A stretch of DNA of 64,000 nt, from NCBI RefSeq assembly GCF_003029735.1, contig NZ_KZ686269.1, forward strand, positions 186,001-250,000. The letters are read 5' to 3'. The notes below the pieces were generated by a model, which saw only the letters and a list, made by a program, of their open reading frames with translations, did no database searches and had not been told where the DNA came from. This stretch comes from Pedobacter yulinensis. GTDB lineage: Bacteria; Bacteroidota; Bacteroidia; Sphingobacteriales; Sphingobacteriaceae. The translations under genes and the position numbers were made by a program. Below, piece after piece: positions 9,237-18,625 of the stretch (position 1 is its first letter; every line of letters begins with the position of its first letter).

Positions 9237-10397
9237 ATGAGAGTTACTTCATTTATTGTTTGCTTTTTTCTCAGCACATGGGCGGCGAGTGCGCAAACCG
9301 CTGAGCGACTGCACCGGCGTGCCATCGTTGCCGATACCCATGGCGATATTCTGTTTAACCAGATCGAGTGGGGAGTAGACCTGGGGCAGCGGCAGCAGCG
9401 CGGTTACTTTGATCTGCAGCGCGCCAGGGAAGGCGGGCTGGATGTACAGATCTTTTCTGTATGGTGTGATGAAAAAGGCGGTTTTGCACTGGCCAACCGG
9501 CAGATCGACTCGCTTTACAGCCTGATCGACAGGTATCCTAAGCAGATCGCCCTGGTGCGCAATGCTGTCGAACTGCGTGCGGCTGTTGCTGCCAATAAAC
9601 TGGCAGCACTCATCGGCGTTGAGGGGGGGCACATGATCGAAAACCGGCTCGATTACATTGATAGCCTGGCCATGCGAGGCATGCGTTACCTGACCCTGAC
9701 CTGGAACAACAGCACAGACTGGTCAAGTTCTGCTGCCGATGAGAGCCGAAACCGCATCAAAAAACCAGGACTGAATGACTTTGGCCGGCAGGTGATTGCA
9801 AGGCTCAATAAACTGGGCGTCATGGTCGACTTGTCTCACGTGGGCGAGCGTACCTTTTACGATGCCATTGCGGCCAGCAGCAAACCGGTTATTGCATCAC
9901 ACAGCTCGGTTTATGCATTGAACCCGGTACCGCGTAACCTGAAAGATGAGCAGATCCGCGCTGTGGCCCGGACGGGCGGGGTGGTATTCATTAACTTTTA
10001 CAGCGGCTTCATAGACAGTACATACAGCAAGCGTCAGGATGCGTTTTTCAAAAGACACGACACAGAACTGAAGGAACTGACAGCCCAGTTAAGGAGCCGT
10101 TCAAATGCGATCGACGAACTTCTCGCGCGCCATGGTACCGAGGCAGATGCCATCAGGCCATCGCTGTCGGTACTGATAGACCATATTGATCATGTTGTAC
10201 AGCTGGTCGGCAGCGACCATGTGGGCCTCGGTGCCGATTTTGATGGCGCCGAATCTTATCCGCGTGGTATGAACAGCGTTGCGGATTACCCTAAGGTAAC
10301 AGCGGCCCTTATAAAGCGCGGGTACAAGACGGCCGATATTGAAAAAATTCTCGGCGGCAACCTGCTGCGGGTCCTGAGGGCCAACACAGGAAAATAA
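9237..10397 (+). CDS. Membrane dipeptidase family M19 (renal dipeptidase-like), exported
   Basis: Zinc metallopeptidase cleaving dipeptides, including those with a C-terminal D-residue in this family. A signal peptide is present (MRVTSFIVCFFLSTWAASAQ, cut after about residue 20). The M19 metal ligands are visible in DTHGDILFN, GVEGGHMIEN, VDLSHVGERTF, ASHSSVYAL and HVGLGADFDG. 386 residues, normal for the family. Start ATG 9237 overlaps nothing and lies 2 bp after the stop of the carboxylase gene; a longer in-frame reading upstream overlaps that gene and lacks the signal peptide. Probably acts in the periplasm on peptide or peptidoglycan fragments. Confidence 0.92.
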   Translation: MRVTSFIVCFFLSTWAASAQTAERLHRRAIVADTHGDILFNQIEWGVDLGQRQQRGYFDLQRAREGGLDVQIFSVWCDEKGGFALANRQIDSLYSLIDRYPKQIALVRNAVELRAAVAANKLAALIGVEGGHMIENRLDYIDSLAMRGMRYLTLTWNNSTDWSSSAADESRNRIKKPGLNDFGRQVIARLNKLGVMVDLSHVGERTFYDAIAASSKPVIASHSSVYALNPVPRNLKDEQIRAVARTGGVVFINFYSGFIDSTYSKRQDAFFKRHDTELKELTAQLRSRSNAIDELLARHGTEADAIRPSLSVLIDHIDHVVQLVGSDHVGLGADFDGAESYPRGMNSVADYPKVTAALIKRGYKTADIEKILGGNLLRVLRANTGK

Positions 10398-10511
10398 ACT
10401 ACGGTTGCAGCCGGCCCGGAAACAACAAAAGCTCCTCAAACAAATGACGCAGCAGAGACTGAAATTGTCCGCGGGCCAGGTACCGAGCTTAGACAAGCAA
10501 TTTATTTTAGT

Positions 10512-10519
10512 TAATTTTG
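10512..10519 (+). promoter_or_regulatory. -7 promoter box of trxB
   Basis: TAATTTTG, a full match to TAnnTTTG, 18 bp before the ATG at 10538. Confidence 0.5.
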
Positions 10520-10537
10520 CGTTTTAAAAACTAATTC

Positions 10538-11500
10538 ATGAATAACCAGACAGAAACCGAACACGTAGAATGTTTGATCATTGGGTCGGGTCCTGCCGGA
10601 TATACCGCTGCAATTTATGCAGCCCGGGCCGACCTAAAACCTGTTTTATATACCGGCATGGAAGCGGGCGGTCAGCTTACGCAAACCACAGACGTCGAAA
10701 ATTTTCCGGGTTATCCGACCGGAATCACAGGACCTGAAATGATGGAAGATTTTCGCAAACAGGCAGAACGGTTCGGAACCGACATTCGTTTCGGTTATGT
10801 AAGCTCGGTCGATTTTTCCTCGCTGCCGCATAAGGTCGTTGTCGATGAAATCAAGACCATTACGGCCGATACAGTGATCATTTCTACCGGCGCAACCGCC
10901 AAGTGGCTCGGATTACCGAGTGAACAGCAATACAACGGCTTTGGTGTTTCGGCCTGTGCCGTGTGCGACGGCTTTTTCTTCCGCGGGCAGGACGTAGCCA
11001 TCGTCGGTGCAGGCGATACGGCCGCAGAAGAGGCTACCTACCTGGCCAAATTATGCCGTAAAGTTTACATGCTTGTTCGCCGTGATGAGTTCCGGGCCTC
11101 TAAGGCCATGGTGCACCGCGTTATGAATACTCCAAACATTGAAGTAATATACAATACAGAAACAACCGAAATCATAGGCGATGGCAAAAACGTAACCGGT
11201 GTAAAGGTGAAAAACAACCAGACCGGGGCAGATGCTGTTATTGAGGTGACCGGATTTTTTGTCGCTATTGGCCACAAGCCAAACACCGATATTTTCAGGG
11301 GCCAGCTGGATATGGATGAAACGGGATACCTGATTACCCAGGCCGGTACAACGAAGACCAATATTGAAGGGGTCTTTGCCGCGGGCGACGTGCAGGATCA
11401 TTATTACCGCCAGGCAGTGACCGCCGCTGGCTCAGGCTGCATGGCCGCACTGGATGCGGAACGTTATCTGGCCGCAAAAAAGGATGCCGTTGTTGCCTAA
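10538..11500 (+). CDS. trxB: Thioredoxin-disulfide reductase
   Basis: FAD-dependent enzyme that passes electrons from NADPH to thioredoxin in the cytoplasm. The FAD-binding GSGPAGYTAAIYAARA lies at residues about 16-31. The redox-active pair is in CAVCDGFFF, followed by the NADPH Rossmann motif GAGDTAAEEA. The C-terminal FAD segment GVFAAGDVQDHYYRQAVTAA is complete. 320 residues, normal size. Has its own promoter box and a strong terminator, so it is a single-gene unit. Confidence 0.97.
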   Translation: MNNQTETEHVECLIIGSGPAGYTAAIYAARADLKPVLYTGMEAGGQLTQTTDVENFPGYPTGITGPEMMEDFRKQAERFGTDIRFGYVSSVDFSSLPHKVVVDEIKTITADTVIISTGATAKWLGLPSEQQYNGFGVSACAVCDGFFFRGQDVAIVGAGDTAAEEATYLAKLCRKVYMLVRRDEFRASKAMVHRVMNTPNIEVIYNTETTEIIGDGKNVTGVKVKNNQTGADAVIEVTGFFVAIGHKPNTDIFRGQLDMDETGYLITQAGTTKTNIEGVFAAGDVQDHYYRQAVTAAGSGCMAALDAERYLAAKKDAVVA

Positions 11501-11524
11501 TGAAGATTACAGCAATTGATGCCG

Positions 11525-11558
11525 AAAGGACCCTGTATACTGTTACAGGGTCCTTTTT
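11525..11558 (+). terminator. Intrinsic terminator of trxB
   Basis: Thirteen-pair perfect stem AAAGGACCCTGTA/TACAGGGTCCTTT with a six-base loop and a T tract, 25 bp after the trxB stop. Confidence 0.85.
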
Positions 11559-11761
11559 GCTTTCCGACGCAACCATGGCAGGGGTGCAAAAACGTATTAG
11601 CAGGTTTTTTATCAAAAGTCGATAACGTTGCAATATTTTCAACAAACAGACAATTGTTTGACAGATGTATATCATACTGCTAAAAACTTTATAAAAATTA
11701 AAATGAGAACCAGATAACTGGGCCAAAAACTTTACTTTTACGCCATAAAAATCAATACAAA

Positions 11762-12826
11762 ATGAAACATAATTTCGGAGCCGGTCCATGTATCTTGCCG
11801 CAGGAGGTGTTTAAACAAGCTGCTCAGGCTGTTTTAGATTTTAACGATGGTTTATCGATCCTGGAAATCTCGCACCGCACCACTGAGTTCGAGGCTGTTG
11901 TTGCCGAGGCAGAAAAGCTGGTGAAAGAGCTGTTAAACGTTCCTGCCGGTTACTCGGTGTTGTTTCTGCAGGGCGGAGCGAGCCTTCAGTTCGCCATGGT
12001 TCCCATGAATCTCCTGGGCGAGGGCCAGACCGCCAGTTACCTGGATACAGGTGTCTGGGCCAGCAAGGCAATTAAAGAAGCCAAAATGCTCGGCAATGTT
12101 AACGTCATCGCCAGCTCCAAAGAGTCCAACTATACCTATATACCCAAAGAGTACGCTGTTCCTTCAGACAGCGCCTACCTGCATTTCACGTCCAACAACA
12201 CCATTTATGGTACAGAATATTTCGAATTTCCGGAAACAGCTGTACCATTGGTCTGTGATATGTCTTCAGACATCATGAGCCGCGTGTTCGATGTGTCAAA
12301 ATTCGGGCTGATCTATGCCGGCGCCCAGAAGAACATTGGTCCGGCGGGTCTCACCATCGTCATTGTTAAAGACGAACTGCTGGGTAAAACCGGCAATAAG
12401 ATCCCGTCTATGCTTGATTATAAGCAGCACATTGCAAACGGATCGATGTACAATACACCTCCGGTTTTCTCTATTTATGTAGCACTGCTTAACCTGCGCT
12501 GGCTGCGTTCAAAAGGCGGTGTGGCTGAGATCGAGAAAGAAAATATAGCCAAGGCCGCAGCATTGTATGCCGAGATCGACCGCAATCCGTTGTTTAAAGG
12601 CACCTGCGCTGTTGAGGACCGTTCGCGGATGAACATCACATTTGTTATGGAAAATCCTGAACTCGAGAAACCATTCCTGAAACTGGCTGAAGAGCATGGC
12701 ATTGTGGGCATCAAAGGACACCGCAGTGTAGGTGGTTTCCGGGCGTCCATGTACAATGCGCTTTCCATTACCAGTGTACATGCGCTGATCGAGGTCATGC
12801 AGATTTTTGCCGAAAAGAATAAATAA
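11762..12826 (+). CDS. serC: 3-phosphoserine/phosphohydroxythreonine transaminase
   Basis: PLP-dependent class V aminotransferase making phosphoserine from 3-phosphohydroxypyruvate and glutamate; it also serves pyridoxal phosphate synthesis in many bacteria. It begins [13 protein letters not shown], typical of SerC. The PLP lysine sits in [12 protein letters not shown], and the C-terminal [15 protein letters not shown] is the substrate arginine region. 354 residues, normal length. TACTTTTA at 11733-11740 is a near-consensus -7 box. serA follows after 17 bp, forming a serine-biosynthesis operon. Confidence 0.96.
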   Translation: MKHNFGAGPCILPQEVFKQAAQAVLDFNDGLSILEISHRTTEFEAVVAEAEKLVKELLNVPAGYSVLFLQGGASLQFAMVPMNLLGEGQTASYLDTGVWASKAIKEAKMLGNVNVIASSKESNYTYIPKEYAVPSDSAYLHFTSNNTIYGTEYFEFPETAVPLVCDMSSDIMSRVFDVSKFGLIYAGAQKNIGPAGLTIVIVKDELLGKTGNKIPSMLDYKQHIANGSMYNTPPVFSIYVALLNLRWLRSKGGVAEIEKENIAKAAALYAEIDRNPLFKGTCAVEDRSRMNITFVMENPELEKPFLKLAEEHGIVGIKGHRSVGGFRASMYNALSITSVHALIEVMQIFAEKNK

Positions 12827-12843
12827 ATTATAACCGAAACCAA

Positions 12844-13794
12844 ATGATAAGAATACTTGCCAATGATGGAATCGACCCGATCGGAAAGCGGATGCTAGAA
12901 GAAGCCGGATATGTGGTCGATACAGAAACCATTCCACAGGAGCAACTTGCCTCGGCACTGCTAAATTACGATGGGATCACCGTTCGCAGCGCCACGAAGG
13001 TTCGTAAAGAACTCATCGACGCCTGCCCGAACCTCAGGCTCATTGGCCGCGGCGGTGTGGGTATGGACAATATAGACGTTGAATATGCACGCAGCAAAGG
13101 CCTTGCTGTAGTAAATACCCCGGCAGCCTCTTCGCTTTCGGTTGCAGAACTCGTTTTTGCGCACCTGTTCACAGGTATTCGTTTTCTGCAGGATGCAAAC
13201 CGCAGAATGCCCGTAGACGGCAGTACCCAGTTTAATAACCTGAAAAAAGCGTATGCAAAGGGTACGGAACTGAGCGGAAAGACCATTGGTATTATTGGCT
13301 TTGGCCGCATTGGGCGCGAAACTGCCAAGGTGGCCCTGGGCCTCGGTATGCATGTACTGGCCTATGACCTCTATCCGTACGAAGGGCACATTACCATGCG
13401 TTTCCAGGGCGATATTCTTGTTGATATTCCGGTGCAGACGGTCGAGCTTGAACGCGTCATTACAGAAAGCGATTTCATCAGCCTGCATACGCCATTCGCC
13501 GAGCGGCCCATTCTGGACGCTGAAACATTTGCAAAAATGAAGCGGGGCGTTGGAGTGGTGAACTGTTCGCGCGGAGGCACGATAGATGAGCTGGCCCTGA
13601 TCGCGGCGCTTGACTCGGGTCAGGTATCATTTGCCGGTCTGGACGTATTTGACAACGAGCCAAGCCCCAGAGCCGAAATTTTACAACACCCGAAAATTTC
13701 GCTGACGCCGCATATCGGGGCGTCGACCAACGAAGCCCAGGAGCGCATTGGCTCAGAACTGGCCAGCCTGATCATTGCCCATTTTTCTAACTAG
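12844..13794 (+). CDS. serA: D-3-phosphoglycerate dehydrogenase, short form without ACT domain
   Basis: First step of serine synthesis: 3-phosphoglycerate plus NAD to 3-phosphohydroxypyruvate. D-isomer 2-hydroxyacid dehydrogenase fold with the NAD motif GIIGFGRIGRETA (about residues 148-160), the catalytic Arg in NCSRGGTIDE, and the catalytic His in LTPHIGAST. At 316 residues it lacks the C-terminal ACT regulatory domain, so direct serine feedback through ACT is not expected. Placement directly behind serC supports the substrate assignment over other hydroxyacid dehydrogenases. Confidence 0.94.
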   Translation: MIRILANDGIDPIGKRMLEEAGYVVDTETIPQEQLASALLNYDGITVRSATKVRKELIDACPNLRLIGRGGVGMDNIDVEYARSKGLAVVNTPAASSLSVAELVFAHLFTGIRFLQDANRRMPVDGSTQFNNLKKAYAKGTELSGKTIGIIGFGRIGRETAKVALGLGMHVLAYDLYPYEGHITMRFQGDILVDIPVQTVELERVITESDFISLHTPFAERPILDAETFAKMKRGVGVVNCSRGGTIDELALIAALDSGQVSFAGLDVFDNEPSPRAEILQHPKISLTPHIGASTNEAQERIGSELASLIIAHFSN

Positions 13795-13816
13795 TTTTTG
13801 ATTTTTTAATACGCTG

Positions 13817-13841
13817 AAGGCGCCGCAAGGCGCCTTTTTTT
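13817..13841 (+). terminator. Intrinsic terminator of serC-serA
   Basis: Perfect stem AAGGCGCC/GGCGCCTT with GCAA tetraloop and a T tract. Confidence 0.88.
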
Positions 13842-13844
13842 GTA

Positions 13845-13991
13845 CTAGTCCATAGCGCGCATCAGTACCCAGTAGCGATAGGCCGTTAGTGCCTTCTGCA
13901 GGTTGGTTAACCGGGCCGGGTCCTTTTTATAATATCCCGGCAGCACGGCTTTATTGATCCGTGCAAGGAGCCTGAAAAAAGCTTTTGTCAT
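13845..13991 (-). CDS. Conserved small basic protein, 48 residues
   Basis: A complete small ORF, ATG at 13991 to TAG at 13845. It reads MTKAFFRLLARINKAVLP, then GYYKKDPARLTNLQKAL and ends in TAYRYWVLMRAMD. Basic, amphipathic, without signal peptide. Small Bacteroidota proteins with the same layout (KFF..L..INK..LP.., then KKDP, then YRYWVL) occur widely as unnamed genes, so I consider it real although the function is unknown. It lies 16 bp downstream of the stop of the coiled-coil membrane protein gene and may be co-transcribed with it. Confidence 0.6.
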   Translation of the reverse strand: MTKAFFRLLARINKAVLPGYYKKDPARLTNLQKALTAYRYWVLMRAMD

Positions 13992-14007
13992 GGTTTTCGG
14001 GTTTCCG

Positions 14008-14526
14008 TCAGACCTTCCGGCTGCGGTAAAACAGGTACACGCCGCCGGTTACAACCAGTAACAGGAAAACGACGATATAGTTTGCCAGGCTTTTGCGCCC
14101 TTCCAGTTTTTTAACCTGTTCGCGCAGTTCCTGGTTGTTGTCCTGTAATTGCTTGATGGAGGCCCGGTAACGCACCAGGCGATCGCTGTGGTCGGTCACC
14201 GCCGAACTGGTTTGTTTGACCTGAAGGTCCTTGTAATCAAGTAAAACCTTGAGCTCTTTAAAGATGGCGTTGTCATTCAGCACGATCTGGCGCAGGATCT
14301 CATTGGAGTTGCGGATGTCCTTTTTTGTCTGCAAGCCGAAAATCCCGGTTCGCATATTCAGGCTCTGGTCGTAACGGCCAAACTCTTCACTGCGCTGCTG
14401 GAGCAGGCTGTTAATTTTTGCCCGCTGGGCCTCATAAGCCGCCGAATCCTGTTGCAGGTTGGCCCGGGCGGTTGACGATGCGCAGAAAAAACAAATGCAG
14501 AGACTAAAAAATAGGGTTCGTAACAT
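14008..14526 (-). CDS. Exported coiled-coil protein with C-terminal membrane anchor
   Basis: Not recognised as a named family. From ATG 14526 (MLRTLFFSLCICFF) there is a signal peptide of about 22 residues, then a long charged helical region. That region contains a probable coiled coil (LVRYRASIKQLQDNNQELRE and onward). One C-terminal transmembrane segment (YIVVFLLLVVTGGVYLFY) and a basic tail RSRKV follow. The topology suggests an envelope protein with a periplasmic helical domain. A longer reading to 14598 would put 24 extra residues before the signal peptide and is less likely. The small basic protein gene follows closely. Confidence 0.7.
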   Translation of the reverse strand: MLRTLFFSLCICFFCASSTARANLQQDSAAYEAQRAKINSLLQQRSEEFGRYDQSLNMRTGIFGLQTKKDIRNSNEILRQIVLNDNAIFKELKVLLDYKDLQVKQTSSAVTDHSDRLVRYRASIKQLQDNNQELREQVKKLEGRKSLANYIVVFLLLVVTGGVYLFYRSRKV

Positions 14527-14659
14527 TTTAAGGGAGTTTCCGTGAAGCAGCAGCAGAAAGCAGCGGTGCAGCCTGAAAAAGCAGCCAGGATGGCGCACGC
14601 AAGGGACCTTCTGTAAAATTCTGCATGGTTTTCAAACGTGTAAACATGCAATTTTGTTT

Positions 14660-15439
14660 TTAGGAGTGGAACTCTACCCGGACAATGTCGCCCAGATGAA
14701 GACCAAGCAAGCCGCTTGCCTTACCCTTGTTGATGGCAATTTCCAGGTGGTTGCTGATGCCGAACAGACACAGCTTTTCGCCTTCGGGCACCTCATTGTA
14801 GTGCCAGCTGAGCCGGTTAATTGTCTCGCTCTTGCGAAAGTATAAGGTAAAGTCCCGGTTGCGTTGCAATCCGGTAAACAGGTCTTTCGTGATGTTGGTG
14901 ATCACGTTACAGAATGTGTCAATGTAGATGACGCTGCCGCGGATGATGTCACGTTCGATGACCGGGCTGAGCAGCATTTTCTGTTCAAGTTCTGCCACCG
15001 GCAGGCCAATCTCCTTAAGACGGTTTCCCTTGGCCAGGTGAATCGCCGCTTTCACAAAAATGTCGACCAGCGGAAAGTGCAGGTATTTCAGGTCCTGCAT
15101 AATATTCAATTCAACGGCTTCGTCAGGGACATCTTCGAAAAGGATGGAGAAAATGCCGTTGTCTGCTCCCACAAAATAATGGTCGCGGTACCGCGCCGCA
15201 ATGTATTTGGTGTTTTCATTGAAAACGCTGTCAATGCCGATCAGGTGCACCGTGTTTTTAGGAAAATAGCCAAAAGCGTTTTTGAGTACAAAGGCTGCAT
15301 AGGAGATATTGAACGATGGAACTTCATGGGTAATGTCTACGATATTCACAGAAGGGAGAAGGCTCAGAAGGCTGCCTTTCAGTGCAGCCTTGTAGAAATC
15401 TTTCGATCCCAGATCTGTGGTTAAAGTGATTATCCCCAT
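14660..15439 (-). CDS. S-adenosyl-L-methionine hydrolase (adenosine-forming), DUF62 family
   Basis: SAM hydroxide adenosyltransferase, splitting SAM into adenosine and methionine; a relative of the fluorinase and chlorinase. It begins GIITLTTDLGSKDFY, the family signature with the catalytic Asp of TDLG. IVDITHEV and FVGADNGIFS complete the SAM site. 259 residues, normal length. It contains no sign of the halogenase-specific insertion that I can recognise, so hydrolysis is the likely reaction. Divergent from the PhoH gene, about 100 bp between starts. Confidence 0.87.
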   Translation of the reverse strand: MGIITLTTDLGSKDFYKAALKGSLLSLLPSVNIVDITHEVPSFNISYAAFVLKNAFGYFPKNTVHLIGIDSVFNENTKYIAARYRDHYFVGADNGIFSILFEDVPDEAVELNIMQDLKYLHFPLVDIFVKAAIHLAKGNRLKEIGLPVAELEQKMLLSPVIERDIIRGSVIYIDTFCNVITNITKDLFTGLQRNRDFTLYFRKSETINRLSWHYNEVPEGEKLCLFGISNHLEIAINKGKASGLLGLHLGDIVRVEFHS

Positions 15440-15542
15440 TAAAATTTCAATATTTATGCTTAATCTTGCCTAGGTGGCATACTGCTTGCAAATATTCAAT
15501 TTTTATGTGAATTAACCACCTGAAACTAAAAAATACTGAAGC

Positions 15543-16502
15543 TTGAACGAATTAAAACTGACACTCGAAACCGTTGATCCGGTACAATTCTGGGGTGCAA
15601 ATAACGAGCATTATGAGTTGTTGAAACAGGCTTTCCCAAAGCTCAAACTCGTGGCGCGGGGCAGTGATGTAAAGGCACTTGGAGAGGACAAAGAGCTTAA
15701 AAACTTTGAGGCAAAGTTTGCCGAACTGGTGGGTCAGCTGGAGCGCTTCGGTAACCTGAGCGCAAACGATGTCGAGGCCATTCTGCTTACAAAAAGAAAA
15801 ACGGAAGTCAGTGACGCCGGCGCCGAAAAAACGCCCGGGGGCGGCGAGGTCATCGTTTTTGGTACCAACGGACTGCTGATCAAGGCGCGCACGGCCAACC
15901 AGCGCAAGATGGTTAACAGCATCAAATCAAACGATGTGCTTTTTGCAATTGGGCCCGCAGGAACCGGTAAAACCTATACCGCAGTTGCGCTTGCCGTACG
16001 CGCGCTGAAGAACAAAGAAATCAAACGCATTATTCTGACCAGGCCTGCGGTCGAAGCAGGTGAAAATCTGGGGTTCTTGCCCGGCGACCTGAAGGAGAAA
16101 ATAGACCCGTACCTGCGGCCGCTTTATGATGCGCTGGATGACATGATACCGCCCGAAAAACTGAAATACTATATAGAAAACCGGACAATCGAAATTGCAC
16201 CCCTTGCCTTCATGCGCGGGCGTACACTCGATAATTGTTTCGTGATTCTCGACGAGGCGCAGAATGCCACCGACATGCAGCTTAAGATGTTCCTGACGCG
16301 CATGGGTCCTTCGGCCAAGTTTATTGTAACCGGCGATGTAACACAGATTGACTTGCCGAAAAAACAAATGTCGGGGCTGCATAATGCACTGCGCATACTT
16401 GGCGACATCAAAGGCATCGACCTGATCTACCTGAGCGGGGAAGATGTGGTGCGGCACAAGCTGGTAAAAAGTATCCTGAAGGCCTACGGGGATATTCAGT
16501 AG
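15543..16502 (+). CDS. PhoH family ATPase
   Basis: Cytoplasmic P-loop ATPase of the PhoH/YbeZ type, linked in other bacteria to RNA metabolism and ribosome maturation. Walker A is GPAGTGKTYTA near residue 139 and Walker B is FVILDEAQNAT. The N-terminal RNA-binding-like region precedes them. 319 residues, normal length. The start is a TTG at 15543 (reads as NELKLTLETVDP); no ATG is available upstream before a stop, and this N-terminus fits relatives in the phylum. No ybeY neighbour. Confidence 0.92.
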   Translation: MNELKLTLETVDPVQFWGANNEHYELLKQAFPKLKLVARGSDVKALGEDKELKNFEAKFAELVGQLERFGNLSANDVEAILLTKRKTEVSDAGAEKTPGGGEVIVFGTNGLLIKARTANQRKMVNSIKSNDVLFAIGPAGTGKTYTAVALAVRALKNKEIKRIILTRPAVEAGENLGFLPGDLKEKIDPYLRPLYDALDDMIPPEKLKYYIENRTIEIAPLAFMRGRTLDNCFVILDEAQNATDMQLKMFLTRMGPSAKFIVTGDVTQIDLPKKQMSGLHNALRILGDIKGIDLIYLSGEDVVRHKLVKSILKAYGDIQ

Positions 16503-17120
16503 CAGCGTCAGGAATTAATCAGATTCTAACCCTTCAACCTTGCAAACCGGCGTGCTGCAGAAGCAGTGGCCCTCAATCGTACAGCTTTCCAAAATTTTAT
16601 TTGCTGCCTTTCATTGGTGCGAAGCGGCCTTGTATCGTCTCGCCGCAGAAAAGTATGCAAAGTCTTGCAGTGTTCTGAAGAGGTTGCGAATGACCCAGGA
16701 GGGGAACCAGCCCGGAATAGACAGGTGCAAAGTCTCCGGGCCTTTCCCCGCCGCCATCAGGCTTTGGATGCTTTTATGCAAGAAGCGATACACAGCCGCC
16801 CGCCTTCTGCTTCTTTTGGGCGCGAAAAGAAGTAGCCACCGCGGCTAGGAGCCGCTGGCATTGCCACATAGCGGAACAGGAATAACAACCGGAGCGCAAA
16901 GCCCGTCGACCGCAGGGGCTGGACATGGAGTAAAGAGCAAAGAACAGAGACCACGACGCATAACCCCTCGGCCACACACCGACTATGTCATTCCGATCGC
17001 AGCAAAGAGACCGTTTCGGAATTCCAGCAGTTCCTTCCTCTGCCAGCGCTCCGTCTAACAGACAAACCGGAAGGTACGCAGGTTCAGGGTACGCACATCT
17101 CATTTCTCACATCTCAATCT
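16503..17120. other. Long gene-less intergenic region with inverted repeats
   Basis: About 620 bp with no credible gene. Frames that stay open (for example 16540-16848) have shadow-like compositions. It contains the hairpin CTTCTTTT...AAAAGAAG around 16790-16812 and a GCGGCTAGGAGCCGC-like inverted repeat around 16838-16854. Around 16985 a stretch beginning TGTCATTCCGATCGCAGC resembles dispersed extragenic repeats seen in many genomes. The right end carries the purC promoter. It may be a decayed insertion or an extragenic palindromic element cluster. Confidence 0.35.
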
Positions 17121-17127
17121 TACTTCG

Positions 17128-17135
17128 TACTTTTA
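17128..17135 (+). promoter_or_regulatory. -7-like promoter box of purC
   Basis: TACTTTTA, seven of eight matches to TAnnTTTG, only 4 bp before the ATG at 17140, implying an mRNA with almost no leader. Confidence 0.4.
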
Positions 17136-17139
17136 CAGC

Positions 17140-18090
17140 ATGAACGCAATAAAAGAAACGCATTTCAACTTTCCCGGGCAAAGTCATTTCTATAAAGGCA
17201 AAGTCCGGGATGTCTATACCATTTCTGACCGTTACATGGCCATGGTGGTCACCGACCGTATATCGGCTTTCGATGTCGTGCTTCCCGAAGCCATTCCCTA
17301 CAAAGGGCAGGTATTGAACCAAATCGCGGCACGTTTCCTGGCAGCTACCGCCGACATTGTCCCCAACTGGGTGATCGACGTGGCTGACCCGATGGTTACC
17401 ATCGGACGGATTTGCGAACCTTTTAAAGTTGAAATGGTCATCCGCGGTTACCTGGCCGGGCATGCCTGGCGCGAGTACAGCCTTGGTAAACGCAGTATCT
17501 GCGGCGTGTCGCTTCCCAACGGACTTAAAGAAAATGACCGCCTTCCTGAACCGATCATCACACCCACAACCAAGGCCGCTGTAGGCCACGACGAAGACAT
17601 ATCCCGCGAGGAAATCCTGGCAAAGGGTATTGTCTCTATACAGGATTATGACCAGCTGGAAACCTATACACGTGCGCTTTATCGCCGCGGTACTGAAATG
17701 GCTGCAGACCGCGGCCTGATCCTGGTCGATACCAAATATGAATTTGGGAAAGCCGACGGACAGATCTACCTGATCGATGAGATCCATACGCCCGACTCAT
17801 CACGGTATTTTTATGCTGCCGGGTATGAGGAGCGCCAGGCATCCGGCGAAGCGCAAAAACAGCTTTCGAAAGAATTTGTCAGGAAATGGCTCATTGAGAA
17901 TGGTTTTCAGGGCAAAGACGGACAGCAGGTTCCGGAAATGACGCCTGAGAGAGTAAACTCGATATCTGACCGTTATATCGAACTATACGAGCAGATAACC
18001 GGGCAGGCTTTTGAGCGCGGTGATACGCTTGAGATCACAGCACGCATCGAGAAAAACATTCTGAGCGCTTTGCAGCGCTTGTCGTCTTAA
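17140..18090 (+). CDS. purC: Phosphoribosylaminoimidazole-succinocarboxamide synthase
   Basis: SAICAR synthetase of purine biosynthesis, joining CAIR and aspartate with ATP. The opening [19 protein letters not shown] and the [15 protein letters not shown] segment are hallmark SAICAR synthetase sequences. [21 protein letters not shown] is the C-terminal active-site region. At 316 residues it is the longer type common in Bacteroidota and yeast-like enzymes rather than the 240-residue E. coli form. It is followed by the STAS and rnz genes on the same strand. Confidence 0.96.
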   Translation: MNAIKETHFNFPGQSHFYKGKVRDVYTISDRYMAMVVTDRISAFDVVLPEAIPYKGQVLNQIAARFLAATADIVPNWVIDVADPMVTIGRICEPFKVEMVIRGYLAGHAWREYSLGKRSICGVSLPNGLKENDRLPEPIITPTTKAAVGHDEDISREEILAKGIVSIQDYDQLETYTRALYRRGTEMAADRGLILVDTKYEFGKADGQIYLIDEIHTPDSSRYFYAAGYEERQASGEAQKQLSKEFVRKWLIENGFQGKDGQQVPEMTPERVNSISDRYIELYEQITGQAFERGDTLEITARIEKNILSALQRLSS

Positions 18091-18173
18091 ATTCTTTATA
18101 TTCGTAACGACAGTGGGGTTGAAGGTCCCAGATTTAGAAACGCAGGGTTGCGGCCTTGCCACGGACAGCAAAA

Positions 18174-18560
18174 ATGAAATTTTCAGTAGATAAACACGAT
18201 AAATACGTTGCACTTACGCTTCAGGAACCAAAATTCAGCAATGAGATTGCTGCGGGCCTGAAAGCAGAATTATACATTCTTCATTCTGAAGGTTTCAGAA
18301 ACATCATCCTGGACCTGGGTGCTGTAAAAGAATGCAGCGATGCGCAGGACCTGAGCAGCCTGCTTGCGGGCGACAGGCTGTGCAAATCTTCGAACGGCAT
18401 TTTTATCGTTACCGGTGTGCAAAAGGAACTCCGGCAAATCGTCAGCATCTCTAACATGTACAACTCAGTTACCTTTGTACAGCGGCTTGAAGAGGCCACT
18501 GACCTCATCTTTATGGAAGAGGTGGAAAAAGAATTGCGTGGAACCGACGTCAGTGAATAA
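18174..18560 (+). CDS. STAS-domain protein lacking the usual phosphorylatable serine
   Basis: A 128-residue STAS domain (anti-sigma factor antagonist fold): MKFSVDKHDKYVALTL strand, NIILDLGAVKE strand, then the helix DLSSLLAGDRLCK and FIVTGV. In related proteins the turn before that helix reads DSSG and carries the phosphoserine; here it reads DAQD (codons GAT GCG CAG GAC), so regulation by Ser phosphorylation is not possible at this place. Start ATG 18174 is preferred over the TTG at 18156. It sits 65 bp before rnz, an arrangement suggesting co-transcription. The role is unknown. Confidence 0.8.
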   Translation: MKFSVDKHDKYVALTLQEPKFSNEIAAGLKAELYILHSEGFRNIILDLGAVKECSDAQDLSSLLAGDRLCKSSNGIFIVTGVQKELRQIVSISNMYNSVTFVQRLEEATDLIFMEEVEKELRGTDVSE

Positions 18561-18625
18561 ACATCGGGTGGCATTTTACTGTTCTCTGCATAAAACCAGT
18601 TCATTACCGGAAGGAGAGTTAATCC

